Source: RHKX01 sp963823275 (GTDB taxonomy: Bacteria > Actinomycetota > Thermoleophilia > Solirubrobacterales > 70-9). From it: a stretch of 64,000 bases of DNA. The notes under the pieces are model-generated. The model did no database searches. It saw only the letters and a program-made list of their open reading frames with translations, and was not told the DNA's origin. The position numbers and the translations under genes were made by a program. Location of the stretch: positions 310,001 through 374,000 of the forward strand of contig CAWGKW010000002.1 of the NCBI GenBank assembly GCA_963823275.1, read 5' to 3'. This document shows positions 29,161 to 39,168 of the stretch, one piece after another (positions within the stretch are counted from its first letter, which is position 1; every line of letters begins with the position of its first letter).

Positions 29161-30281
29161 CAGCGCGGGGACGCGATATCGGAGTAGACGGCCAGCAGCT
29201 GATCGACCACGGCCGTGGTCCGGTACTGCAGCGGTAGGGGCGCGCTCTCGATGCCGGAGGGTGGCCAGGCGCCGGTCAGCACCGCATCGATGTCGCGCCG
29301 CAGGGCGTCATCGTCGCCGGCGGGCGAGAGCCGAACCGGCTGGTGTCCGGCGAGGACCTCGGAGACCGCGCCGCTGTCGGAGGCGATCACCGCTACGCCC
29401 GCCGCACGGGCATCGAGCAGGACCTGCCCGAAACCCTCGACTCGCGAGGGTACGATCAGGGCGTCGGCCCGGGTGAGCTCGGCGACCTTCGCCTCGATTC
29501 CGATCCAGCCACCGATGTGGACCTCGCCGCCCACCCCCGCAAAGCAGCGCTCGAGCCAGCCGCGGTCTCCGCTTCCGAAGATCCTCAACTCGTAGTCCCG
29601 GCCGGCCCCCTCCAGGGTGCGCAGGGCATCCGCGATTCGGTCCACCCCCTTCGCCGGCGACCAGCGACCGTAATAGAGCAACACCGGCCGCCGTGCGGGC
29701 GCGCCGCCCGAGCGATGGAGTCTCTCGCGGCGAGCGTCGCGAACCGACTCGAGTGCCACTCGCTCCGACTCACCGAGCCCGTTGGGGACGACCAGGATCC
29801 GCGGTGCTCCCAGAGACTCGAAGAGGCTCCTCCAGCGCTCAGCGGTCACGATCGTGGCAGCGGCGTGGCGAACCAGCGTGCGGATGGTCGGGCCGGCCGG
29901 CCGCGATGCCTCGATCCAGGTTTCGAAGTCCCCGGAATGCACATGGAGGACGTAGGGGACGCGAAAGGCCCGGCAGATCAGCGATGCCGCGAGCTTCCGG
30001 TAGGGGCTGAGGCCGACGCTGAGCGGCATGTGCACCAGATCAGTCGACCGGCGCGCCAGAGCGCCGAACAGCCGGCCGAGCGCGGCGACGGCCTGCAGGA
30101 ACTGCCTGGGCCTCGAGTCGTCCCAGTTGCTGATGTGGATCACGGTCAGCTCAGCGCGGTCGGCCAGCCCGGCGTCGAGCCAGCTCTCGACCGCCCTGGT
30201 GACGCCGCCGGGATGCTCGGGTCCGTAGTCGAGCATGACCACGCGCGGCCGCCGCCCCGCGAGCGGAGCGGCGTTGATCAC
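29160..30281 (-). CDS. Glycosyltransferase family 4
   Basis: A 373-residue GT-B enzyme of the polysaccharide locus. N-terminal PRVVMLDYGPEHPGGVTRAV, middle ILVVPNGLGESERVALESV and VLLYYGRWSPAKGVDRIADA, then the donor-site motif VPSRVEGFGQVLLDARAAGV where the usual second Glu is replaced by Asp. Start GTG. First gene of a three-gene operon ending in the Wzy-like polymerase. The intergenic stretch 30282-30416, shared with the divergent dehydrogenase, probably holds both promoters; no clear hexamers stand out. Confidence 0.85.
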   Translation of the reverse strand: MINAAPLAGRRPRVVMLDYGPEHPGGVTRAVESWLDAGLADRAELTVIHISNWDDSRPRQFLQAVAALGRLFGALARRSTDLVHMPLSVGLSPYRKLAASLICRAFRVPYVLHVHSGDFETWIEASRPAGPTIRTLVRHAAATIVTAERWRSLFESLGAPRILVVPNGLGESERVALESVRDARRERLHRSGGAPARRPVLLYYGRWSPAKGVDRIADALRTLEGAGRDYELRIFGSGDRGWLERCFAGVGGEVHIGGWIGIEAKVAELTRADALIVPSRVEGFGQVLLDARAAGVAVIASDSGAVSEVLAGHQPVRLSPAGDDDALRRDIDAVLTGAWPPSGIESAPLPLQYRTTAVVDQLLAVYSDIASPR

Positions 30282-30416
30282 GATGGGCCGGCTCCTGGGC
30301 CCGGCTCAGTGGGTCGACCTGCCATATGCTGGTTCTGCAGGAATTCGGGTGTCAAGTGACCGTGGGCTCTTGGATGGCGTGGGGGGAGGGCAAGGCGGAT
30401 CGCCGTTGTCGAGAGG

Positions 30417-31458
30417 ATGACTCTAGTCGTGACTTCATTCGGAATAGTCGGCCTCGGATACTGGGGACCCAATCGCCTCCGGGTGCTCGGTGAACTGGAG
30501 GCGGTGAGCATTCCGTGGCTCTGTGACCTCGAGGCCGATCGTCTCGAGCGCCTTGCGCCTCGGTATCCCGAAGCGCGAGTCACCACCGATGTCGAGGATG
30601 TTCTCTCCGACCCGCAGCGTCGATGCGGTCCTGATCGCCACCCCGGCCTCAACCCACCACGAGCTCGCGACCGCAGCGCTGCAGGCGGGAAAGCACGTCT
30701 TCATCGAGAAGCCACTGGCGCCCACCAGCGAGGAGGCACTCGATGTCGTCGCCCTCGCCGAGCGCGAAGGGCGGACGCTGATGTGCGGCCACACGTTCAT
30801 CTACAGTCCGCCCGTCCGCCGGATCAAGGGGTTGATCGACGCAGGCGATCTCGGCGATCTGCACTTCATCTCCTCCAGCCGAGTCAATCTCGGCCCCTAC
30901 CGCAGCGACGTGAGCGTGATCTCCGACCTCGGTCCTCACGACTTCTCGATCCTCCGCTACTGGCTCGGGGACTCACCGACGCGGGTGGGGGCCGTCGGCC
31001 GGGCGGTCATCAATCCTGCGGTTGCCGACGTCGCCTTCATCGACCTCGGATACGCCGATGGGTTGCTGGCGAACGTCGAGTTGAGTTGGCTCTCCCCGAG
31101 TAAGCTCCGGCGGACCGTGATCGTCGGCAGTCGCAAGATGCTCGTCTACGAGGACGGCGCGATCGAGCCGGTTCGAATCTACGACACCGGCATCGAGTAC
31201 CAGGATCCCGAGACCTTCGGCCAGTACCAGCTCTCCTACCGCACGGGGGACATCGTTTCGCTCAGGATCGAGCCCGCGGAGCCGATCAAGGAAGAACTTG
31301 CTGACTTCGTCCACTCGATCCGAACCGGGGAGCCGCCGATGAGTGACAACGATCTTGCCGTCGACGTGATCGCCACGGTCGAGGCCGCGGAGCGTTCGAT
31401 GGCCGATCAGGGGATCCCGGTGGCGATCGAGCATCGCGTCCCCAGGGGGTCGGGCTGA
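30417..31458 (+). CDS. Gfo/Idh/MocA oxidoreductase, WlbA/WbpB-like (frame-disrupted)
   Basis: A ~346-residue NAD-dependent dehydrogenase, likely acting on UDP-GlcNAc-uronic acid (3-oxidation) as in WlbA/WbpB. Rossmann motif FGIVGLGYWGPNRLRVLGEL; after VLSDP the frame shifts (an extra C near 30612) and continues SVDAVLIATPASTHHELA, HVFIEKPLAP, MCGHTFIYSPPVRRIKGLI and VISDLGPHDFSILRYWLG. The assignment rests on these motifs and on the nearby hexapeptide acetyltransferase and DegT aminotransferase. ATG 30417 overlaps its GAGAGG, so GTG 30429 is also possible as start. Confidence 0.75.
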
Positions 31459-31592
31459 TCAACTCGGGGCGCAACATCCCGATCAGCCCGGAGCAGACCG
31501 AGCGCAGCGACGGAGTCCTCCGGCCCTTTCTTCTGCCGCGGGTCTCCGACACCGCGATCGTCTCAACCGGCTGGGGCCATCGCGACCGGCTG

Positions 31593-32959
31593 GTGCGCCG
31601 CCTGTATGCCTGCGCCGATGCCCTGGCGATCTTCTCCGCGTTCGCGGCTGCGGCGCTGATTGCCGCCGACCGCGCCGACCGCGCCGAGTTCCTCGTCTTC
31701 GTCGCGCTCACGCTGCCCGTCTGGCTGTTGGTGATGAAGCTCTACGGCCTCTACGACCGCGTCCTGAAGCGGATCAGCCACTCCGTGATCGATGACCTTC
31801 CCTCGATCTTCCACGCGTTGTTGGTCGGTGGGCTGGGTGTCTGGGCGGCCAGCCGCTTCGTCTCGGTCGAGCAGATGACCCTCTTCGAGTGTGTCCTCTT
31901 CGGCCTGTTCTCGATGCTCCTCATCCCGACGTTGCGTCAGATCGCCTCGGGCGCGGTGGCCCGGCGGCTGGGGCCTGAGCGGGTGTTGCTGGTCGGCGAC
32001 GGGCCGGTGATCGCGCCCCTGATGCAGATCCTCGACCGGCACCCGGAGCTCAACCTCGAGCCCATCGGCATGCTCGGCTCTGCGCCGAACGACGCCGAGC
32101 CCACCCTGCACGGCCCGCGTCGACTCGGCTCCTCTGATGATCTTGACCGGGTGATCACAGAGCACGCGCCCGAGCGGATCTTCGTCTGCCGCGACGCGTT
32201 CGAGGCCGATCAGGTCCGGGATCTGATCGACAGGTGCTGTCGCTACTCGCTCAAGGTGGGCCTCCTGCCTGACGCGGTGGAGGCCTTCGGGCCTGCGGTG
32301 GAGGTCGATGAGCTTCAGGGGATCGCCCTGCTCGGTATTCCGACGCCCGTTCTGGGGAGGACCTCCCGATTGCTCAAGCGCGGCTTCGATCTCGTGATCG
32401 CGATTCCGACCCTGCTGGTCTGCGCGCCGTTGCTGGCGGCGATCGCGATCGCGGTGCGTTCGACATCGCCGGGGCCGGTGGTGTTCCGCCAGTCCAGAAT
32501 CGGGCGCGGCGGCACCCGGTTCGACGTCTTCAAGTTCCGGACAATGTACGAGGATGCTGAGAGCCGGCGCGAGGGGCTGATGTCGGCGAGCAAGGATCCC
32601 AACTGGCTCCTCCTCGATCACGATCCACGGGTCACCCGGATCGGCGGCTGGCTGCGCAGGAGCAGCCTCGACGAGCTGCCCCAACTCGTTCAACGTGGTC
32701 CGGGGGGAGATGAGCATCGTCGGCCCGAGGCCGCTTCCGGAGTGGGAGGACTCGAACGTCGCCGGCTGGGGCCGGTCCCGGCTCGACCTGACCCCGGGGA
32801 TCACCGGTCTGTGGCAGGTGCTGGGCAGGACCGCGGATCCCCTTCGACGAGATGGTCAAGCTCGACTACCTCTACGTGACCAACTGGTCGCTCTGGCTCG
32901 ACATCCGGCTGGTGATGCGCACCCTGCCGGCGGTCTTCAGCGGTCGCTCGAAGAGCTGA
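31593..32959 (+). pseudogene. Polyprenyl-phosphate sugar phosphotransferase (frame-disrupted)
   Basis: A WbaP/CpsE-type priming enzyme that attaches the first sugar-1-phosphate to undecaprenyl phosphate. An N-terminal membrane region with several helices is followed by a CoA-binding-like domain (RVLLVGDGPVIAPLMQIL). The C-terminal catalytic domain reads LLKRGFDLVIAIPTLLV, SPGPVVFRQSRIGRGG, FDVFKFRTMYEDAE, SLDELPQL / FNVVRGEMSIVGPRPLP / ITGLWQVLGR / IPFDEMVKLDYLYVTNWS. Two one-base insertions (near 32688 and 32832) split it. The frame is open upstream to 31455 without ATG/GTG/TTG, so GTG 31593 may be too short a start. Likely functional; errors suspected. Confidence 0.8.
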
Positions 32960-32972
32960 AGGCCGGGGCCCG

Positions 32973-33492
32973 TCAATCCCCGATGCGATCCTCGGGCGCA
33001 GAGTTCCCTGTGGTTGCCCGGGCCGGGACCCCGGCCACGGTCTCCCCGGATCGGACGTCGCGGCTGACCACGGCCCCGGCGCCGACCATCGCCCCGTCGC
33101 CGATCTCGACCCCGCCGAGCACCAACGCTCCGGACCCGATCGTGACGTCGGCCCCGACGCGGACGCCGAGCAGCTCCCAGTCCCCGTCCCCGGCCAGCTC
33201 GCCGGAGGCGGTGCGGGCTCGCGGCCGCTTGTCGTTGATGAAGACGACCCCGTGGCCGACGAAGACGCCGTCGCCGATCTCGACCCCCGAGCAGACGAAG
33301 CTGTGGCTCTGGATCTTGCAGCGCTCCCCGATCGTGGCGTTCGACTGGATCTCGACGAAGGTGCCGATCTGCGTGCCCGCCGCCGATCGAGCAGCCATAG
33401 AGGTTGGTGAAGGAGTGAACCACGACATCAGGGCCAAAGCTGCAGTCGCGGATCAGCCGGAAGGGCGCGTCGTTGGTCGGCTCGGTCGGCAC
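32973..33492 (-). CDS. Hexapeptide-repeat N-acetyltransferase, WlbB/WbpD-like (frame-disrupted)
   Basis: A ~172-residue left-handed beta-helix acetyltransferase. The N-terminal frame gives FGPDVVVHSFTNLYGCSIG; after one extra G near 33384 it continues AGTQIGTFVEIQSNATIG, KIQSHSFVCSGVEIGDGVF and VGHGVVFINDKRPRAR, ending IGDGAMVGAGAVVSRDV. This is the pattern of enzymes that acetylate the 3-amino group of UDP-2-acetamido-3-amino-2,3-dideoxy-glucuronate. Start GTG 33492. Convergent with the sugar transferase, 13 bp between stops. Confidence 0.78.
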
Positions 33493-33671
33493 GGTCGCTC
33501 ACCGGCGACCATAGCCCCTCCCGACCCGGCGCTGCTGCGCCGTCGATCGTCGAACTCGAGCGCTGGGGTCGGATCGCTCCTGGCTCGGCCCCGACCCCTA
33601 CGAGGGTATGAACTCGCCCGCTGCTCTCGGCCCTCTGTCGCACTCCGCTCGCTCGTCGGATCGGGATCCAG

Positions 33672-34738
33672 GTGGTCAAGCGTTCCCCGCTCGACCTGCG
33701 CCGACCGCTCGGATCAGACGCCCGCCAGAACCCGGCGACGATCTCCCACCTGCTCAGCGCCTACACTCGGCTCGAGCCGCGTCCCCGAGGTTCCGCGGGC
33801 GGAGGGATCGCCTGGGCTCTCGAGCGATTGCAGATCTGCGCCGGCCCGAGTACGAGTTGCCCTGCTGGAGCTATCCCTTCGACGTCGAGACCCGCTTCTT
33901 CTCCTATTCGGCGAGCACGCCTAACACCATCGCGACCGCCTTCGCCGGCTACGGACTGCTCGATGGCTACGAGCATGGAGGAGGCTCGCAACTGCTCGAG
34001 GAGGCGATGGCGGTGGGCGAGTTCTTCCTCGAGGAGATCCCGCTCACCGAGGCCGAGGGCGGGACCTACTTCGGCTATTTCCCCGGCGACCGCACACCGA
34101 TTCACAACGCCAGCCTGCTCGCCGGGGGCCTGCTCGCCGAGCTGCACCGCCACGGAGGCCCGGAGAGTTTCGCCGCGGCCGCCCGGCAGACGGCGCGGCT
34201 ACGCGATCGCCACCAGCGCCCCGACGGCTCTTGGCCGTACGCGGAGACGCCGATCGGAGACTGGGTCGACAACTTCCACACCGGCTACGTGCTCGACGCG
34301 CTCGGCCGGATCGATCACGCTCTCGGGCATCCCGGCGTCGTCGAGGCCCGTCGTCGCGGGCTCGACCACTACGCCGCCAGCTCTTCGAGCCCGACGGGGC
34401 GCCGCGCTTCTTCGATCGATCCCTCCATCCGATCGACGGCCAGTGCATCGCTCAGGCGATCGCCACCTTCAGCGCCGCGGCCGGCCACGACGCCGCCTGG
34501 CTCGACGCCGCCTGGCGGGTGCTCGCACTGGGGCGCCCGCTCGATGCGTCGTCGCGACGGTGCCTTCCTCTTCCAGCGCCGCCGCCTCTGGGTGAACCCG
34601 ACCCCCCATGTCCGCTGGGTCGAGGCGCCGATGCTGGAGGCCTTGGCCCGGCTCGCCGCGGCCGAGTCCGCTCGGGCCCTTGGGGAGGGGGAGCCCAGCC
34701 GTGCCGGCGGAGGTCGGCCGCGGGGAGAGCCGCGATGA
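33672..34738 (+). pseudogene. Alpha/alpha-toroid protein, VpsJ-like (frame-disrupted)
   Basis: A ~355-residue protein of the six-hairpin/alpha-toroid type associated with polysaccharide loci (similar in outline to Vibrio VpsJ). Recognisable parts: RPEYELPCWSYPFDVETRFF, TPNTIATAFAGYGLLDGYE, RTPIHNASLLAGGLLAEL, RHQRPDGSWPYAETPIGDW, VDNFHTGYVLDALGRI, LFEPDGAPRFFDRSLHPIDG, then DGAFLFQRRRLWVNPTPHVR. Three single-base breaks (near 33831, 34378, 34550). The function is unknown: glycosidase, epimerase and lyase are all possible for this fold. Start GTG 33672 is only a guess; the frame is open upstream to 33612. Its stop overlaps the next ATG (ATGA). Confidence 0.6.
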
Positions 34739-35789
34739 GGGTCTGGATCGATCTCTCCAACTCGCCACACCCGCTCTTCTTCGAGCCGCTGGTCAGCGAC
34801 CTGCTCGATCTGGGCCACGAGCCGCTGCTCACCGCCCGCGACCACGCTCAGACGGTCGAACTGGCCCGGGAGCGCTTTCCGGGGGTCGTCGTGATCGGCG
34901 GCGCCGCGACCGCGGACTCGGCCGGCGGGGGGCTGGGCAAGGCCCGAGACCTCGCCTCCCGCGGCGTCGGGCTCGTCGGCTGGGCACGTGAGTTCAAGCC
35001 CGATGTCGCCCTTTCCCATAACTCCTATGCCCAGATCGCCGCCGCCCGACTGTTGCGGATCCCGATCGTCACCGCGATGGACTTCGAGCATCAACCCGCC
35101 AATCACCTTGCCTTTCGGCTCGCCGACCGGATCCTCGTCCCCGACGCGCTACCGGTCGACAAGCTCGCCTCACAGGGTGCGAGCAGGCGCAAGCTGGTCC
35201 GTTTCGAGGGCTTCAAGGAAGAGGTCTATCTCGGTGAGATCGAGCCCGATCCTGAGGTCCTCGCGCAGTTCGACCTCGACGTCGGCAGCGGCGACGTATT
35301 GGTGCTCGCCCGCTCGGCGCCCGCCGGCGCCGCCTACCACCGAGGTGAGAACCCGCTCTTCGAGCGCAGCATCCGCGCCCTCGCCGAACGCCCCGGGACG
35401 TCGGACGATCGTGTCTTGCCCGCCATCCCGACCAACGCCGTCACCTGCGCGAGCTCGAACTCGACGACACCGTGATCCCCGAACATGCCGTGGACGCCCG
35501 CTCGCTCCTGTATCGCTGCGATCTCTTTCTCGGGGCCGGCGGGACGATGAGCCGCGAGGCGGCTCTGCTCGGCGTGCCCGCCTATTCGATGTTCGCCGGT
35601 GAGCGCCCGGCCGTCGACGCCGAGCTCGAGCGCCGGGGCATGTTGCGGATGTTCACCGATCCCGACGAGCTGACCGAGATCGAGCCACGCAGCGCCCTTG
35701 CCGGCGACGCGCGCCTCGCCGATCTGCGGGCTGGTGGAGCTCGCATCCGCAGCCTCTTCGTGGAAACCGTGCTAGAGGTTGGGGGGTGA
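34735..35789 (+). pseudogene. DUF354 family protein, GT-B-like (frame-disrupted)
   Basis: A ~350-residue protein of the DUF354 family, with a glycosyltransferase-B-like fold and common in archaeal and actinobacterial polysaccharide clusters. It begins MRVWIDLSNSPHPLFFEPLV, with FKPDVALSHNSYAQIAAARL and IVTAMDFEHQPANHLAFRLA in the middle. Two one-base breaks near 35396 and 35415 lead through RRTIV and LARHPDQRRHLRELELDDT to the last part, DLFLGAGGTMSREAALLGVP with AYSMFAGERPAVDAEL. ATG 34735 overlaps the previous stop; its own stop overlaps the aminotransferase start. The true activity is undetermined. Confidence 0.7.
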
Positions 35790-36937
35790 GCAACTCGATG
35801 GCCACCGTCCCCTTCGTCGATCTCGGGCGCCTCCACGGCCCGCTCCGGGCCGAGCTCGACGACGCCCTCGGGGGTGTCGTCGACCGTGGCGATTTCATCC
35901 TCGGCGGCGCCGTCGCGGAGTTCGAGGAGGATTTCGCCGCCTACATCGGCGGCCGGCGAGGCGGTCGGGGTCGCCTCCGGTACCGCTGCCCTTCAATCGC
36001 GACCGAGGCGCTGGGGATCGGGCCCGGCGACGAGGTGATCGTGCCCGCCCACACCTACATCGCCTCGGCGCTCGGCCCGCTGCGACGCGGGCGCCACGTC
36101 CCGGTCTTCTGCGATGTCGATCCCGACACTGGGTTGATCGACCTGGACTCGGCCGCGGCGGTCCTCAGCGAGCGGACGGCCGCGATCGTCGTCGTCCACC
36201 TCTACGGCCAGGCTGCGCGATGGACCGGTGGCGGGGTTCGCCGCCCGCCACGGGATCGCGGTGATCGAGGACGCCGCACAGGCCCACGGGGCTCCTGGCG
36301 AAGGGGCGCCGGGCCGGCTCCTTCGGCGACATCTCCGCGTTCAGCTTCTATCCGTCCAAGAACCTCGGCGCGCTCGGCGACGGCGGCATCATCACGACGT
36401 CGGACCCGGAGCTCGCCGAGCGTGCGGCGGACTGCGCAACCTCGGCCAGATCGACAAGGGTGAACACCTCTGGCCGGCCACAACGAGCGACTGGACACGA
36501 TCCAGGCCGCCGTCCTCGCGGTCAAGCTGCCGCATCTCGATCGCGCCAACGGCTCCCGCCGTGAGGCTGCTGGCCGGTATGCCGACGGCCTTCCCGCCGC
36601 AGTCAGGCGCCCCTCCCGGCGCGCGGGCAGCCACGACGTCCACCATCTGTTCCCGATCCGCGTACCCGATCCGGTCGCCCTGCAGAGCTTCCTCGCCGAG
36701 CGCGGGATCGGCACCGGCTTCCACTACAACCCCTCAGTCCATCGGCACCCGCCCTTCCTCGATGCGGATCGTCCTGGCCTTGCGGCCGCCGAAGCCTGGG
36801 CGGCTGAGGAGATCTCGCTGCCGATGTTCGCCGGGATCACTCCCCAGGAGGTTGACGCGGTCTGCGCGGCGATCGCGGATTCGGGCGAGCTGGCCCTGCT
36901 CGGGGCTGACGCCGCCGGTCGGGCGGAGGTCGGATGA
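35786..36937 (+). pseudogene. DegT/DnrJ/EryC1/StrS aminotransferase, WlbC/WbpE-like (multiple frame breaks)
   Basis: A ~385-residue PLP-dependent sugar aminotransferase. Pieces in order: VPFVDLGRLHGPL, FILGGAVAEFEEDFAAYIGG, EAVGVASGTAAL, IATEALGIGPGDEVIVPAHT, VDPDTGLIDLDSAAAVLSER, VAGFAARHGIAVIEDAAQAH, AGSFGDISAFSFYPSKNLGA (PLP-binding Lys in YPSKNLG), LGDGGIITTSDPELAERA, LRNLGQIDKGEH, HNERLDTIQAAVLAVKLPHL, GTGFHYNPSVHRHPPFL. At least six single-base breaks (about 35955, 35992, 36225, 36295, 36437, 36475) lie between them. Would transfer an amino group to the 3-keto sugar made by the WlbA-like enzyme. Either badly sequenced or decaying; residues are otherwise well conserved. Confidence 0.75.
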
Positions 36938-39144
36938 AGCAGATCGCCCAGCGGCTCCGCGACGGCCGCGTCGAGCTCGTCGACGTTCCCGATCCGAGGC
37001 CCGGGCCCGGCGAGGTCGCTGTCCGAGTGGAGGCGTCGGTATTGAGTGCTGGGACGGAGCGGGCGACGCTCGATGTCGCCCGCAAGAACCTGCTGGGAAA
37101 GGCCAGGGCTCGGCCCGAGCAGGCCAGACAGGTGATCGCCAAGGCTCGCCGGGACGGGATCACGGACACCGTTCAGCTTGTCCGCCGCAGGCTCGAGGAG
37201 CTCTCCCCGCTCGGCTACAGCGCCGCCGGCACCGTGCGGGAGGTCGGCGCTGAGGTACGTGGTCTGCGGCCCGGGCAGAGGGTTGCGATCGCCGGCGGCG
37301 GATACGCGACACACGCCGAGGTCGATGTCGTCCCCCAGCTCCTCTGCGCATCGGTCCCCGAGGCCGTGAGCGTCGAGCGGGCGGCGTTCGCGACGGTCGG
37401 GGCGATCGCGTTGCACGGCTTTCGCAGGGCAGAGCTGCAGATCGGTTCGACGGTGGCGATCATCGGACTCGGCCTGATCGGCCAGCTCGCCACCCGAATC
37501 GCCGTCGCCGCCGGGTGCCGCGTGGTCGGGACCGACCTCGACCCTCGCCTCTGCGAGCTCGGCAGCGAAGCCGGAGCCGATGCCCTGCTCCGCGGCGAGC
37601 TCGGCTCGCGCTGGGACGGCTCGGCCGACGCGGTCTTGATCTGCGCTTCCGCCCCCGCCGACAATGACCCCATCCGTCTCGCCTCGGCCCTCGCGCGCGA
37701 CCGCGCACCGGTGGTCGTCGTCGGCGACGTCGCTCTCGAGCTGCCCCGCGGGCCCTTCTATATGGGCGAGCTCGACCTGCGCCTCTCCCGCTCCTATGGC
37801 CCGGGCCGCTACGACCCCGGCTACGAAGAGCACGGCCATGACTATCCGATCGGATACGTGCGCTGGACGGAGCAACGCAACATGGAGTCTTTTCTGAGGC
37901 TGATCGCCGAGGGCCGGCTGGATCCGGTCGAGCTGATCACCCACCGATTCGTCATCGGCGAGGCCGAGCGGGCCTTCGAGTTGCTGGCGGGTGGAGGCGG
38001 GGCCGAGGAGCGGGCGCTTGGGATCGTGCTCGAGTACCCCGGCGAGGTCCCGCCCGCCGACGAGAAGGGGGTGGAGGTCCAGGAGGCCCCGGTCGCAGCG
38101 GCCGCAGCGGGTTGGCGTCCCCGGTCCCGCGAGGGCGCCCCCCGGTTCGGGATCATCGGCGCCGGAGGCTTCGCGACCGCGACGATCATTCCCGGGCTCG
38201 CCGCGGCCGGGCTCTCGCCCGGGGCGGTGGCCTCCGCGGGCGGGCTGAGCGCCGAGGACTCCCGCCGCCGTTTCGGCTTCCAGCGGGCCTACGCGGATCC
38301 CGCCGAGCTGATCGCCCATCCCGATCTCGACCTGATCGTGATCGCCACCCGCCACGACAGCCACGCCGAGCTGGCCGCGGCGTCGCTCGCCGCGGGGATC
38401 CCGACCTATGTCGAGAAGCCGCTCAGCCTCGACTTCGATGGTCTGCGGACGATCCGCGGCGCCCAGCGGGCCTCCGGGGCCCCGCTCTGGGTCGGCTTCA
38501 ACCGCCGCCACGCTCCGCTGGCCGCAGAGTTGCGGGGGGCGCTCAGCTCGCCCCGTCTGATGCGCTACCGGGTCAACGCCGGCCGCCTGCCGCTGAGCCA
38601 CTGGACCAATGACCCTCGGGTCGGGGGCGGTCGCCTGCTGGGAGAGGGCTGTCACTTCATCGATTTCCTCTGTGACCAAGCGGATTCTGATCCGGTTCGG
38701 GTTCAGGCCTCGGGATTCGCCTCCACGCCCGGATTGGCGCTCGTGGCGACCGACAACTTCAGCGTCCGCATCGAGTTTGCGGATGGGTCGGTCGGGACCG
38801 TCGACTTCGCCGCCGATGCTCCCAGCGGACCCGGCAAGGAGCGCTTCGAGGCGAGTGCCCCCGGAGCCTATGCAGTGATCGACGACTTCCGCAGTGCCGA
38901 GATCTGGACCGATCAGGGCGACGCCGGCGGCAGGCCTCGTCGGCTCGGCGGCCGCCGACAGCAGAAGGGTTGGACCGAACAGTTCACGGAGATCGGCGCG
39001 GTCCTCCGCGGTGAGCGCGAGGCGCCTGAGCCCGACAGCTTTCTGATCTCCTCGCTGACCACCTTGCTCGCCGCCCACTCCCTCGGTACGGCGGGGGGCG
39101 AGTCCGTGGTGGTGTCGGCGGGCGAGGTGGCTGAACGGCCCTGA
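36934..39144 (+). CDS. Two-domain oxidoreductase: zinc-alcohol-dehydrogenase-like plus Gfo/Idh/MocA
   Basis: An intact 736-residue protein with two nucleotide-binding halves. Residues 1-~380 are a medium-chain dehydrogenase-like domain (GYSAAGTVREVGAEVRGLRP, GSTVAIIGLGLIGQLATRIA), lacking the usual catalytic zinc Cys/His set. Residues ~405-736 are a Gfo/Idh/MocA domain (FGIIGAGGFATATIIPGLAA, TYVEKPLSLDF, VGFNRRHAPLAAELR, GGRLLGEGCHFIDFLCD). This 'bi-domain oxidoreductase' architecture is typical of polysaccharide loci. ATG overlaps the aminotransferase stop (ATGA). The substrate is unknown, perhaps a nucleotide-linked or glycan-linked uronic sugar. Confidence 0.87.
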   Translation: MKQIAQRLRDGRVELVDVPDPRPGPGEVAVRVEASVLSAGTERATLDVARKNLLGKARARPEQARQVIAKARRDGITDTVQLVRRRLEELSPLGYSAAGTVREVGAEVRGLRPGQRVAIAGGGYATHAEVDVVPQLLCASVPEAVSVERAAFATVGAIALHGFRRAELQIGSTVAIIGLGLIGQLATRIAVAAGCRVVGTDLDPRLCELGSEAGADALLRGELGSRWDGSADAVLICASAPADNDPIRLASALARDRAPVVVVGDVALELPRGPFYMGELDLRLSRSYGPGRYDPGYEEHGHDYPIGYVRWTEQRNMESFLRLIAEGRLDPVELITHRFVIGEAERAFELLAGGGGAEERALGIVLEYPGEVPPADEKGVEVQEAPVAAAAAGWRPRSREGAPRFGIIGAGGFATATIIPGLAAAGLSPGAVASAGGLSAEDSRRRFGFQRAYADPAELIAHPDLDLIVIATRHDSHAELAAASLAAGIPTYVEKPLSLDFDGLRTIRGAQRASGAPLWVGFNRRHAPLAAELRGALSSPRLMRYRVNAGRLPLSHWTNDPRVGGGRLLGEGCHFIDFLCDQADSDPVRVQASGFASTPGLALVATDNFSVRIEFADGSVGTVDFAADAPSGPGKERFEASAPGAYAVIDDFRSAEIWTDQGDAGGRPRRLGGRRQQKGWTEQFTEIGAVLRGEREAPEPDSFLISSLTTLLAAHSLGTAGGESVVVSAGEVAERP

Positions 39145-39168
39145 GCCTGTCTCCGGCCAGCCGCCGGC

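Noticed and set aside
36724..39078. 784-residue open frame antisense to the two-domain oxidoreductase
   Set aside because: The plus strand carries two clear nucleotide-binding domains; the antisense frame is an artefact of high GC third positions.
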